Positions 26,895-35,776 of a stretch of DNA of 64,000 nt are shown here, piece by piece. The stretch is from Ochrobactrum quorumnocens (lineage in GTDB: Bacteria > Pseudomonadota > Alphaproteobacteria > Rhizobiales > Rhizobiaceae). The stretch's first letter is position 1; every line of letters starts with the position of its first letter. Below the pieces are notes generated by a model. That model worked only from the letters and a program-made list of their open reading frames with translations. It ran no database searches and had not been told where the DNA came from. The translations under genes and the position numbers were made by a program. Location: positions 248,001 to 312,000 of the forward strand of contig NZ_CP022605.1 of assembly GCF_002278035.1 (NCBI RefSeq), read 5' to 3'.

Positions 26895-28061
26895 GTGCGC
26901 CGTGAAGGCGCGGGAGGTCATCATGAAGTGAATGTGATCTCCTATGCTTGCTGATTTTCGACCGGCGGCTGCAATGCCGCCCAGCCTGTGGGAGCAACAG
27001 GTGGAAGGGGGCCGAGAAGCTCAATCGGGCGTCGCCGATAGAGTGTCATAAGCAGATCGGCCTTAAATGTACCGGATGCGGACCATCGTCTGTAGGCCGG
27101 GCTACCGCAGTATCTATGGCGAGACAACGAAGTAGGCGATTGAAGCCTCGGAATAACCGGTAACGCCTCCAAGTCGCGCGATGGCGTGGGAGGCAAGACA
27201 TGCGATCGGAAGCGGTGAGGTTCGTCTATCCTCTCTGCTGGGCACGGGAACCGTGTCCGAAACGGGCACAGCTCTCTTGGCCCGTCTCCTGCATCGCCTG
27301 GGGTAAAGCCAACCGCCTAACGATACGAAGGTTGAAGATCGGAACACGGGAACTCGGCACGCCTGCCCAGTGCGGACTGGGCTAGCTGCGACGGCCAGAG
27401 ACGGACGATGCCCACGCGGAAAAGACTGCGTTGGCGGAATACCTTCGCCGGACCACAGGCCTCGAGTTGTCATCGGAAAAGACGAAGGTCACGTCCATGA
27501 CGGACGGGTTCGAGTTCCTCGGATTCCGCTTCGGCATATATTGGGATAAGCGCTATGGCTACGGCCCGCGCGCCCAAATCCCCAAGGCCAAGGCTTGTGA
27601 TCTTCGTTGGAAAGTCAAGCAACTGACAGGTCGCAACACCTCGTCCAGTCTTGGCAATAAACTCAAGGAGATCAATCCCATCCTGCGCGGATGGGCGAAC
27701 TATTACCGTCACTGCGCCTATGCAGGCCGGGTGTTCACCAGTCTTGACTGGTACACGGGCATGCGAATCTGGCGTTGGTTGCGAAGGAAACGCCCAAAAG
27801 CACGAGAACGCGACTTATGGGAAGCCTATCAACCCAGCAGTCGCCGCACAACGAGACGGCTCTGGCGCGAGGGTCCGATCGAGCAACATCTGCTCGCTTG
27901 GACACCCGTTTGCCGGTTCCGCCGCGCATGGATGGAGACGCCTGACTTCGCCGTGTCTTCTGGAGAGCCCGATGCGTAACGAAAGACGCACGTCCGGTTC
28001 GGCGAGAGGCAGTGAGAAACCCGCCGTCGAAAGGTGGCCCGGCGCTCACTGCCTACTCTAC
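26895..28061 (+). ncRNA. Group II intron, internally deleted
   Basis: The 5' end GTGCGCC fits the GTGYG intron boundary, directly after the IS110 codons GAC-G. Domain V is clear at about 27966-28003 (GAGCCCGATGCG, GAAAG, CGCACGTCCGGTTC). The 3' end CCTACTCTAC at 28052-28061 is the normal bacterial terminus. A hairpin around 28008-28053 would be domain VI. Total length is about 1.17 kb against about 1.9 kb for intact forms, because most of the reverse transcriptase is gone. The intron can no longer move by itself; splicing would need maturase in trans. Confidence 0.78.
27431..27979 (+). pseudogene. Group II intron maturase, C-terminal part
   Basis: About 180 residues cover the last part of the reverse transcriptase thumb and the maturase X domain: LELSSEKTKVTSMTDGFEFLGFRF, then LKEINPILRGWANYYRHCAYAGRVF..LDWY and a W.RRKRPK motif. 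The palm domain with the catalytic YADD box is absent; the same frame closes with a stop at about 27383. The remaining frame ends just before RNA domain V, as expected for a domain IV-encoded protein. Confidence 0.8.
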
Positions 28062-28464
28062 TGTCTTGAAAGAGAGGCCGTTTGCATCATCGACGAGACC
28101 GGCAGGCTCCTCAAGAACTGATTTAAGTATTGATCACCTCAGGATGGCAGATTGAGAAGGTTCGGCTTGGAGCTTGGCCATTGCCATAATGGCTCTTCAA
28201 TGGATTGGCCCGAGCTGGCGTGCCGGTGATCTGCATCGAGGCGTCCTAAGCGCAGGTTAACAATACCGATCGGAACGATACACGTGGTATTGCTCAGACG
28301 ACGCGGATCAACCTATATCTACAGTTGCACGTAAAGACGCCGGCTCATTTCTGATTGAAAGTAGAGTCAAAAAGCGCACTAATTGTGCCCTTTAGTACAC
28401 ATCCGCCCTCGCCCGCGAAGCAGGCGTTACCGGATCCCAATTAAGTCAACGCGCATCGAAGCTA

Positions 28465-29012
28465 GAGCGTGTCCTTTGAACGCTGAACCGATTTTGAAGT
28501 GACAATCGGCAATTTGTCTGTTTCGAGGTTTCCAGTATGGAGGCTTTTGATGGCTCGAACATTAAGCGCTGATTTGCGATCACGCGTTTTGAAGGCCGCA
28601 AGCGACGGAATGGCGGCACGCACTGCGGGTGTACGGTTCGGGGTGTCAGTAGCGACAGCGATCCGTCGGGTTTCTCGTGCGCGATGGTGAGTTGGAAGCA
28701 TGGCATCCGGGTCGACGACGCGGTTCAAGTCTTGTGATCATGGACAATTTGCCTGCTCATAAGGTTGTCGGCATCAAAGAAGCGAGTAACGAGGCAGGTG
28801 CACAACTGCAGTATCTGCCGCACGACAGTCCCGACTTCAATCCAATAGAAATGGCGTTCTCAAAACTCAAAGCACATCTGCGTGCAAAAGCCGAACGCAC
28901 CGTCGAAGCTCTGTGGGATACCATCGGCCAAGTCATAAGATTGTTCGAACCAAACGAGTGCGCCAAATACTTACAGCTTGCTTCTATGACCCAACATAAA
29001 ACGGATACGCTC
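28465..29012 (+). mobile_element. IS630-family element with internal deletion
   Basis: The 548-bp unit has imperfect inverted ends, GAGCGTGTCC on the left and GGATACGCTC on the right, and is flanked by TA on both sides (28463-28464 and 29013-29014), the IS630 target pattern. Inside, an ATG at 28550 encodes MARTLSADLRSRVLKAASDG...ARTAGVRFGVSVATAIR, the transposase N-terminal helix-turn-helix, which breaks off at 28690. The C-terminal part follows almost at once: SLVIMDNLPAHK (second catalytic Asp), DSPDFNPIEMAFSKLKAHLR (catalytic Glu). About 450 bases with the first Asp are missing. It resembles an early step towards a MITE. Confidence 0.82.
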
Positions 29013-29179
29013 TAGATCACCCGCATTGCTGTCCGGCGCTTTCCAACTCCTTAACGGTCATCAGGACGCTCTCCGCGGCTGCATGGAAACAGAAGGGTTT
29101 TCAGTGATCCTTCAGTTGATCCAAGCGCGGTTCAGATGGATAGATGGCGGCGTGCCCAGCAAACAATCTTGAGAATCTT

Positions 29180-30232
29180 TCACTGCATTGATTCAGCGAT
29201 CTCGGCAGCTGAGAGCCGGCCCAGATATGGTGCGAGGATAACACCTGGGTGAGCAACTACCACATACAATCCTTCAATGCTTGGAACAAAACCGCGCAAC
29301 GGCACTCCCCCGTCAGTCATGGGACGATACCCTGCAGCAATGGAACGCAGTGATGGTTTCAGTGATGAACCAAATATTTTAGCAATCGTTTCGGCAGTTT
29401 GTACTCCAAGTTCAGCAAACCCTGATTCACCTGCGCTTGGATAATCTTCCGCTGAAACAAGACCGCCAAATCGCCCAGGGCGCAGCTCTACATCATCTCC
29501 CAATAGAAGATGATTGATCGTCGCTTCCGCTGAAAAGCGCATGAGAACTGCTGGAGCAACGTGAACGGGAAGCACAATTCCCAACTTAGCAACGAGCGAA
29601 GTCGAAGAAGCACCGTTTGCTATAATCACAAAGTCCGCCGCCAGAATTCCAAGCGCGGTTCGTATCCCAATCACACGGCTTCCCCGTGTTTCTATATCAT
29701 CAACACATGATCCACAAACAACCTTGGCACCTGCTTCGCGTGCAGCCTTGAGAAGTTGGTGCGTCAAATCAATGGGCTCCACAGCAAAATCATGGGGAGC
29801 CCATGCGGCCAATGGCGGAGGAGTGATAAGCAGCGGCTCTAACTCTTTCACCCGTGAGCGACTTAGATATTGGATACTAGCACCGGCGTTCTGCTGTTCC
29901 GCGATCAGTTTCGATGTATTCTCTTCTTGATCGCACCAAATGAGAGCTCCACGTGTCGCGATCGGAAGGGATCCAAGTTCCGATTCAAGACGATCAAACT
30001 CAGCAATCGCGTCCAGCTTCGTGGCAAAGTTAATCGGATCGTCTGAGGGCAACGTACTGGCTGTTCCTACCCAACCATACGACCACTTGGTAACGCCGCC
30101 AGCGGGCTCCGGTTCTTTTTCTAGAACTGTCACTTGCATTTGTTGTCGCGCGCAATGCCAAGCAATCGACGCGCCCATAATCCCTCCTCCCACGACAATG
30201 ACACTTGCCGGGCGGCGCACGTTAAATTTCAA
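29180..30232 (-). CDS. FAD-dependent oxidoreductase, DAO (D-amino acid/glycine oxidase) family
   Basis: A 350-residue flavoprotein. The Rossmann start VIVVGGGIMGASIAWHCA and the following VTVLEKEP bind FAD; KWSYGW, LAADFVIIANGA and the C-terminal GYRPMTDGGVPLRGF...VVVAHPGVILAPYLGR are typical of DadA/SoxB-like amine oxidases. These remove hydrogen from an amine or amino acid C-N bond. It stands alone, flanked by IS relics, with a start ATG after a weak AGGAGC-like site. No partner subunit is visible. Substrate is unknown; sarcosine, D-amino acids and opine-like amines are possible. Confidence 0.85.
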   Translation of the reverse strand: MKFNVRRPASVIVVGGGIMGASIAWHCARQQMQVTVLEKEPEPAGGVTKWSYGWVGTASTLPSDDPINFATKLDAIAEFDRLESELGSLPIATRGALIWCDQEENTSKLIAEQQNAGASIQYLSRSRVKELEPLLITPPPLAAWAPHDFAVEPIDLTHQLLKAAREAGAKVVCGSCVDDIETRGSRVIGIRTALGILAADFVIIANGASSTSLVAKLGIVLPVHVAPAVLMRFSAEATINHLLLGDDVELRPGRFGGLVSAEDYPSAGESGFAELGVQTAETIAKIFGSSLKPSLRSIAAGYRPMTDGGVPLRGFVPSIEGLYVVVAHPGVILAPYLGRLSAAEIAESMQ

Positions 30233-30706
30233 TTAGTTGCTCCTAAAAAGTTGGATCGAGTGCTGCGAACAATGCACTAATGGCTAGAACGTAATCCGTA
30301 AGTCCTAAGATTTAACATTCTAAAGGATTCCGTCGCTACCAACCTCTATTCCGCCATGCGAAAAATAGACATCTCCGGTAAAGACCGGCCAATCTTAAAA
30401 TGCGTTCTTGGTATCCAACCTTGCATCAGGCGACGCTTCAACCCGGTAACCATCAAAATAGCTTCTACCATGGCGAGCCAATTCTTGATCTGTTAGTGAC
30501 AGCAGGGCCATCTGCTTGCCCTACAGCTTCCGCGAATGCTTGGGCTGCGATGTTTGCGAGTATGGAATCAAGCCGATATAGGAGGCGTGGCCCCCACTTT
30601 CTGTTTTCAGTCCACTGATTGCGCCCGAGAAGAATGGGGTCGATCAGAAGAGGATAGAGTTGGAAAGGGCTTTGTTGCAAAATTCAACGTGTGGTGGCAA
30701 ATCCGG
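30233..30706. other. Gap between oxidoreductase and MFS gene
   Basis: About 470 bases without a recognised gene. GGGCTTTGTTGCAAAATTC at 30668-30686 looks like a lone IS6-type terminus (GGCTTTGTTGCAAA), suggesting an excised or decayed element. Confidence 0.4.
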
Positions 30707-31924
30707 TCATCGGCTTGACCGCGGTTCGCGGAACCGGAGGAGAAATATTCCCAGCGCCATCGCAGCCATGCTCGCCAGAAGCACGGCTGCGACTTGGAAA
30801 AGTCCTTCATAGCCTAAAGCTATGATTACCAGAGTGCTGAGCAGCGGGGAGATAAATTGTCCAGTGAAAACCGAAGCCGTCAACAGTCCACCGGCTAATC
30901 CACGGCGATGTGGTGGAGCAAGAGCGAGCGTGAGCGCAACAAATGTCGGGGACACCGCTGCATAGCCCGCACCGATCAGTGCCGAACCTGCCAAGGTGAA
31001 CAAAGGTGTCGCTGAAGTTACCAGCAGCAAGAAACCCGACGCCATAGCGGCAAACCCGGTTGCATAGATGCCGGGGTAACCGATAGCCCGCTGTATCCGG
31101 GAGAAGACCAACGCCACGCTGCCGCCACTCAACATCAGCACGCTAAGTGTCAAGCCAGTTATTGCGGGATTGCCATAGCCCCTGGCATCGAGGAAGAATG
31201 GTAGCTGCGTCGGCATGATGAAGAAAAACATGTTCGTTACCGACTGTAGGACAACCAAACCAAGAAATGGCAGATGCCATTTTCGCTGCTCAGCTGAGCC
31301 GGTCAAATAGGAAACGTGGCTCATTGAAGGCTTCCGCTGCGGCTCCTTGATCACCATCCATGCAATCGGCAGCACCAGCAACGCCAATCCATACACACCA
31401 AAGGCGGATCGCGGCGATACTATCGCAACTAAGCCCGCCAACAGGATGAAGATCAAACCGCCAAAGTTTCGCGCAGAAATTTGTAGGCCCGTCAGCGCGT
31501 TCCGGGCCTCACCAGAAAAATAATCACCGATCAGCGCCGTCTGCGCAGTCATGATAAACGCAACGGCGACCCCCAATACAATACGGCTCATGAAGATCGT
31601 CGACAAGGTAGGGAGGTATAGTCCCGCGCTGCCCGCGATCGCAAAAAGTATAATACCGGCAAGAAGCGGAATGCGTCTTCCGATCCGGTCCACTGCAAGT
31701 CCCGCCAAGGGAGCGAGGAGAGCAACACTTAACGATGGAGCCGTAATCAGAAGCGGCGTAAGCAATGCGGCGTGGGGGGCGTCTGCAAACAGTTTACGCA
31801 AACCAGGGAGCGCAGGGCTGATCGTCGCGTTCGCCATTACGGTGAGCGTCGCCGCCATCAGAAGCGCGACGGCGCGACTATCGCGCCAAATCGGTATTTC
31901 CGTCGTTCTTGATATGCTTTCCAT
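30707..31924 (-). CDS. MFS transporter, drug efflux type
   Basis: A 405-residue protein with twelve membrane helices. The loop 2-3 motif AGLAVDRIGRRIPLLAG (motif A) and an RIVLGVAVAFIMTAQTALIGDYF segment are typical of 12-TM proton antiporters exporting drugs or metabolites. The gene is divergent from a MerR regulator, with the two starts 67 bases apart. Its promoter has a 19-base spacer spanned by a SoxR-box-like dyad, the arrangement used by MerR activators, so induction by that regulator is probable. The substrate is unknown. Confidence 0.9.
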   Translation of the reverse strand: MESISRTTEIPIWRDSRAVALLMAATLTVMANATISPALPGLRKLFADAPHAALLTPLLITAPSLSVALLAPLAGLAVDRIGRRIPLLAGIILFAIAGSAGLYLPTLSTIFMSRIVLGVAVAFIMTAQTALIGDYFSGEARNALTGLQISARNFGGLIFILLAGLVAIVSPRSAFGVYGLALLVLPIAWMVIKEPQRKPSMSHVSYLTGSAEQRKWHLPFLGLVVLQSVTNMFFFIMPTQLPFFLDARGYGNPAITGLTLSVLMLSGGSVALVFSRIQRAIGYPGIYATGFAAMASGFLLLVTSATPLFTLAGSALIGAGYAAVSPTFVALTLALAPPHRRGLAGGLLTASVFTGQFISPLLSTLVIIALGYEGLFQVAAVLLASMAAMALGIFLLRFREPRSSR

Positions 31925-31943
31925 CTGATTTCCCTTGCACCAA

Positions 31944-31989
31944 TTGTAGTTGCAGGAGATGCTACAACTTTAAGCCAACTTGAGGTCAA
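31944..31989 (-). promoter_or_regulatory. MerR-type promoter of the MFS gene with SoxR-box-like dyad
   Basis: On the minus strand -35 TTGACC (31989-31984) and -10 TAGCAT (31964-31959) are separated by 19 bases, the overlong spacing typical of MerR-activated promoters. The spacer holds CCTCAAGTTGGCTTAAAG (31985-31968), which matches 14 of 18 bases of the E. coli SoxR box CCTCAAGTTAACTTGAGG. A second dyad, TTGTAG-N12-CTACAA, lies at 31944-31967 over the -10. Confidence 0.65.
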
Positions 31990-31991
31990 GC

Positions 31992-32420
31992 ATGAAAATG
32001 ATGGATATTGCAGAGGTAGCAAAACGTGCATGCGTCCCGCCCTCTACGCTGAGGTACTACGAAGAAATTGGGCTTATACTATCCATTGGCCGGCATGGAT
32101 TGCGCCGACAGTTCGACGGAGACGTACTGTTGAAGCTCTCCCTTATCGCGCTCGGCAGAACGGCAGGTTTCTCCCTTGCCGAAATCGCTGCGATACTTGG
32201 ACGGAACAGCCATTTAGAGTTACCGAGGGAGGAACTGCTGTCCAAGGCGAATGAGTTGGAACGGCAGATGGCTGGTCTGCGCATTTTGCGCGACACGCTG
32301 CGGCATGTCGCCGGTTGTAGAGCGCCAAGCCATCTCGAATGCCCGAACTTCCGTAAGCTCCTGAACACAGCGTTGAAAATTGCAAAACCTCGCAAAACAC
32401 CAACACGGACGGGGGTATAG
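31992..32420 (+). CDS. MerR-family regulator
   Basis: A 142-residue regulator. The N-terminal winged helix (MDIAEVAKRACVPPSTLRYYEEIGLI, then R.HGLRRQFDGDVLLKLSLIALGR) is followed by the coiled-coil helix and a C-terminal Cys pair in GC..P.HLECPNF. SoxR has four Cys in CxxCxCxxxxxC; only two are present here, so an iron-sulfur cluster of that type is not expected, although a thiol or metal switch is possible. The ATG at 31992 is preferred over a TTG four codons upstream. It is divergent from the MFS exporter and the 19-base-spacer promoter lies between them. Confidence 0.88.
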   Translation: MKMMDIAEVAKRACVPPSTLRYYEEIGLILSIGRHGLRRQFDGDVLLKLSLIALGRTAGFSLAEIAAILGRNSHLELPREELLSKANELERQMAGLRILRDTLRHVAGCRAPSHLECPNFRKLLNTALKIAKPRKTPTRTGV

Positions 32421-32901
32421 AATAGACCAGATGGCGCGCCTGCGATACAGATTCTGATTGGAGCCAGTTGCTGATCCTTGCGATTTAGGAAGAAAATCCG
32501 GAATGGACCCAACAACGGACTGACCGCGCAGCACTATGGTGGCCAGTTAAAATGTCACAATGGGTCGCTTAATGTCCTCATTTTACCCGCTCGCTCTGGC
32601 TGCTGGCGCTTACACGGTTGGCGGTGAACCCAATAATCCCAGGCGAACATAACGACTGTATACCGCGGCAACACCATTGTCGCGTCAGTCATCACTGGCT
32701 CGGCCTCGTTGCCAATGAGTTGCGGATCATCGTCTTTGGCGCAGTCGGTGATCTATCAGTTATGACCTTGCTCCACTCAACAATGTCGATGCCAGAACAT
32801 GAAAGTCGAAACACGTGTACAGCCAGGTCGAACTTAAGCCAGTATCTCGTAACCGCAATAAAACCCATGTTGACGAAGCTCTCATCGAGTGATTTGTTTC
32901 C
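32421..32901. other. Gap without recognisable gene
   Basis: About 480 bases with frames interrupted by stops; no family pattern was found. It follows the MerR gene and precedes the kinase remnant. Confidence 0.4.
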
Positions 32902-33162
32902 TTAAGCATCGCAGTATAAGAGCCACTTCAGAGAGTTGTGCTTCTTGTGTTCACCCAATGGAAAATTGAGCGTGGCCTCGTGCCCTTTCGTTCTGTTTCG
33001 CAGCTTGAGATCGCCGCAAACCGCCTCGATTATCTCTGTCGCAATGACAATTCCCAGACAGTTACCAGGGAGTTTCTCGTGGAGCCTGTAACAGCTAGGA
33101 GCAATTTCAACAGGGCCTTCACGGGACATTCCTCCACCATCGTCGCCAATATGGATGCTGGC
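32902..33162 (-). pseudogene. Sensor histidine kinase, ATP-binding domain remnant
   Basis: The minus strand reads HIGDDGGGMSRE, then a CYRLHEKLPGNCLGIVIATEIIEAV, then GDLKLRNR and GHEATLNFPL. This is the G1 (D.G.G), F-box-like, G2 (GNCLGI for GTGLGL) and final strand order of HATPase domains. Two stops lie immediately upstream, and the sensor, HAMP and phospho-acceptor parts were not found. No response regulator is nearby. Confidence 0.65.
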
Positions 33163-33504
33163 TCATCAATAATCCGGCTGCGCGGCCTTTTCCTCATCTC
33201 CAGGATCGTGCAGCTTAGGAAGCCGTCTTCAGGGGGGTCGGGCGTAAACTTCCAGACCCTACATTATTGCAATCAAGATTCTCTTCCTTGTCGGGGTGGC
33301 AACAAACACAAAGGTATACACCTAACGGTGAACGCGCTGTACGAAATGGAAATTCCCGAGAACAACGAACTATCATACACTCGAGGAGATCCGATCTTAC
33401 GTTCATTCAACCACGCACGTTCTATAAATTTGCCACATTTTAAGAGTTGTCGTCGATTTCATTAGAAAGAAGTCTGCAGTCTTTCGAGACGGCGGACAAT
33501 TCGA
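33163..33504. other. Gap without recognisable gene
   Basis: About 340 AT-richer bases before the glycosyltransferase-like gene. A plus-strand frame crosses it but is antisense to the kinase remnant and has no family pattern. Confidence 0.4.
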
Positions 33505-34320
33505 ATGTATCAGACCCGAGCCACGAATAATTTAAGGACAGTGAAAGCTGAGTTTGGATCACCTATGTCTTTCCTAGAAACTATTCGACGTAAGTTCTTC
33601 GCGATCACACCTGAATATCGGCGTTTTGTCCGACCTTTTCCAAAGTTTCATGAATTGCGGCAATCATTAAAAACTAGCGGCACAGTCGTTGGATTTTACA
33701 CGAGAAATTCATTTTATGCGGACGAAGCCAAACGCATGGAAAAGTCTGCCAGACGCTTAGGCCTTACCGTTGAAACAACTGCGATGGATGGTGCTGGATC
33801 GTGGGTAAAAAATGCAGCCCTTAAGCCTACGTTCCTTCTGGAAGCGCGGGAAGCACACAAGGGGCCTTTGTTATATGTCGATGTCGACGCAGTTTTCCAT
33901 AAAGATCCCTGGCCGAAGCTCGATGCTATTGACGCCGATATTGGGGTTTTTTATTCGCGTGAAGGCAACTTAATTTCGGCAACCATTTTCCTTGCGGACA
34001 CCCCGGAAGTCCTGGAATTGTTGCGTCAGTGGAAAAATGCCTGCGACAGTCAACCGGAAATCTGGGATCAAGTGACTTTGCAAGAAATCCTGTCAAATAT
34101 CTCGGATAAAAGGCTTAGTATCGCGCGGTTGCCCGTGTCATTCTGCTGGGTTTTTGATCGATTCAAAAATGGCTTTTCGGATGAAGTTTTTATTGAGCAG
34201 CTTCAGGCCAGCCGTCAAGCCACCTCGAAGAGGAGGTTGTTTGGCCGACGCAGCAAGAGGCTGGTTCGTCGCGATGAGCGTATAAAGGAAATCGAGCATA
34301 TTCTAGCGGAAGATCCCTAA
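33505..34320 (+). CDS. Glycosyltransferase-like protein with DxD motif
   Basis: A 271-residue soluble protein. GPLLYVDVDAVFHKDPWP (around residue 125) has a DVD motif after a hydrophobic strand, as in GT-A fold enzymes that bind a nucleotide-sugar through a metal. Upstream, VVGFYTRNSFYADEAKRMEKSARRLGL suits a nucleotide-binding half, and WDQVTLQEIL with a following CWVFDRF suits the acceptor side. The C-terminus is strongly basic (KRRLFGRRSKRLVRRDERIKE), perhaps for membrane contact. An in-frame ATG at 33565 (MSFLETIRRKFF) is an equally possible start; neither has a clear ribosome site. Base composition is lower in GC than nearby genes, suggesting transfer. Donor and acceptor are unknown. Confidence 0.6.
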   Translation: MYQTRATNNLRTVKAEFGSPMSFLETIRRKFFAITPEYRRFVRPFPKFHELRQSLKTSGTVVGFYTRNSFYADEAKRMEKSARRLGLTVETTAMDGAGSWVKNAALKPTFLLEAREAHKGPLLYVDVDAVFHKDPWPKLDAIDADIGVFYSREGNLISATIFLADTPEVLELLRQWKNACDSQPEIWDQVTLQEILSNISDKRLSIARLPVSFCWVFDRFKNGFSDEVFIEQLQASRQATSKRRLFGRRSKRLVRRDERIKEIEHILAEDP

Positions 34321-34474
34321 TCCAGGTCGCGCTTACAAACGGCGTAGCCTTGGGTGTATATTGAGAGAGCTTGCCTCCTAGCAAGGTTTGAGCATCTACG
34401 TGAGATCATACCACTTGTATGTCGTTTGGTAGAGATTCTCAACCAACCGAAACACAGCAGTGGGTAGGTCCGCG

Positions 34475-35008
34475 CTATTGCTGAGCATCATGAAAGTGAT
34501 CAACCAGCGTAAGCTTGACCGTGTCTCCGTCCATCAATCGGAGTTGTTCACGAAGAATAAAGGGCGAGATCAATTCGAGATGCTGCCGCATATGAGAGCC
34601 AATCCGGCGAAATACCCAAACATTCTGCGTGCCTGCGTGGGCCGATAAGATGGCTCTCCATGCCTGTCCGGTTCCGCGACGGGGTTTCAAGAACTTTTTG
34701 TGAAGGCTATTATTACCAATCGCGTTCTGAGGTATTGTGAATGCAGCAGGAATCTTTCCTTTGTCCAGAGCTTTGAACCCTTGTCGTCGAGGAACCTCGT
34801 GAGGAAGGGTTGGTACAAAAATATTCAGTGAACCCGCAGCAAAACGAATGGGCCAATCGTAGGGAGCAGAATCGATTTCTTCACTGCCCGGAATATGCAA
34901 TCGTGAATGATAACCTAGGCCCTTTTCGACAATTCCCTGCACTAAAAGTAGCATCGGTGGAAAAACCCCTGGCAGTTTCGTGATAGTTTCTAGAATTTTT
35001 TGTGACAA
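34475..35008 (-). CDS. Hypothetical protein, faintly like a RibK/DUF120 barrel
   Basis: A frame of 177 codons from TTG at 35008, or 159 from ATG at 34954 (MLLLVQGIVEKGLGYHSRLH). The pattern V.GIV..GLGYHS near the start, GSLNIFVP in the middle and LELISPFILREQLRLMDGDTVKLTL at the end recalls the CTP-dependent riboflavin kinase fold, where a barrel begins with G.V.SGLGEG and ends with LRE.L.L.DGD.V.I. The similarity is weak and residues of the active site cannot be placed. The gene stands alone between the glycosyltransferase-like gene and an IS3 remnant. It could be a real orphan enzyme or a member of an unnamed family. Confidence 0.45.
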   Translation of the reverse strand: MSQKILETITKLPGVFPPMLLLVQGIVEKGLGYHSRLHIPGSEEIDSAPYDWPIRFAAGSLNIFVPTLPHEVPRRQGFKALDKGKIPAAFTIPQNAIGNNSLHKKFLKPRRGTGQAWRAILSAHAGTQNVWVFRRIGSHMRQHLELISPFILREQLRLMDGDTVKLTLVDHFHDAQQ

Positions 35009-35332
35009 CTGATTGATCTATCTCACAGAGTACAATCGTCAACGTTTTTCTTTTACCGTTTACCGTCATTGCTTCGCTCGGCTTGGCTTGATAACAAGAT
35101 TCACCCGAACTCCGTAAGGGTGCTATTGAACTCTCACAATTGACCGCTGATTAGCCTTGGCGGCGCAGCGGGACGCACATGCATCTCAAAAATCCTTTGA
35201 TCCGCGTTTCAACATCGACCTGCAGGGTGCAGCGGGATTTGTGACTGATTGTCGTTTTGTGGCGGGCGAGCACAAATTAGCGCCCCGGGGCTAATCCCCA
35301 TTCAAAAAGCGTTCGCGCCACCAGATCATGTT
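35009..35332. other. Gap without recognisable gene
   Basis: About 320 bases between the orphan gene and the IS3 remnant; nothing recognised. Confidence 0.4.
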
Positions 35333-35590
35333 TCCGGGCAGGCTTTACGGTGTTCGGTGCATAATGTTCTGCAGCATCTCGCGCTCAAGCGTCAGATCTG
35401 CAACGACCGTTTCAGGCGGGTATTTTCGTCTCCGAACGCGTCTGCCGCTCCGTCACATTTCCTTCGGTCGTATCTGGCTTCCAGTTATAAGATGTTGGTC
35501 CGAAATACCGTGCTTGCAGCACAAGTCAGCAACTTTCGTGTCTAACTCCTGCTCCTTCAGCACCGAAATAATAAGGGTCGACGAGCCACG
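35333..35590 (-). pseudogene. IS3-family OrfA remnant
   Basis: The minus strand carries LIISVLKEQELDTKVADLCCKHGISD, the OrfA helix-turn-helix, then, after frame changes, TRLKRSLQI..LTLEREMLQNIMHR, the leucine-zipper end of OrfA. Several indels break it. No OrfB integrase domain follows. Confidence 0.7.
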
Positions 35591-35776
35591 GGCCTTGCCG
35601 TCAATCTGTAAAAATGTGTCCGAAACGCCGTGCCGTTAAACTATTGGGATTTCAGACGTTCTTCAATCATCAGGCAACTTTTGAACAGATACAGGAATTT
35701 TAACAATCCGTACAATTCATTGATCCCCTGAGCGCGCTATCTTATAACGCAGCTCAGGATGGACTCTCTCATGCTT

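Larger units (their letters stand above)
26870..28370 (+). mobile_element. IS110-family element relic, split by a group II intron
   Basis: The ATG at 26870, behind GGGAAAGGAGG, gives MRYYAGLD, the usual IS110 transposase start. The frame is cut at 26894 by the intron. After the intron (from 28062) the sequence resumes as C.E.EAVCIIDETGRLLKN, then, past stops, NGLARAGVPVICIEAS, NTDRNDTRGIAQTTRIN and HVKTPAH, all in family order. TDRND.RGIA belongs to the RuvC-like catalytic domain. At least three stops and small indels make it dead, and the C-terminal transposase_20 half is missing. The exact element ends are not visible. Confidence 0.75.

Noticed and set aside
30465..30680. Frame next to a lone GGCTTTGTTGCAAA terminus
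   Set aside because: The encoded residues do not match IS6 or IS5 transposases, so only the terminus was noted.
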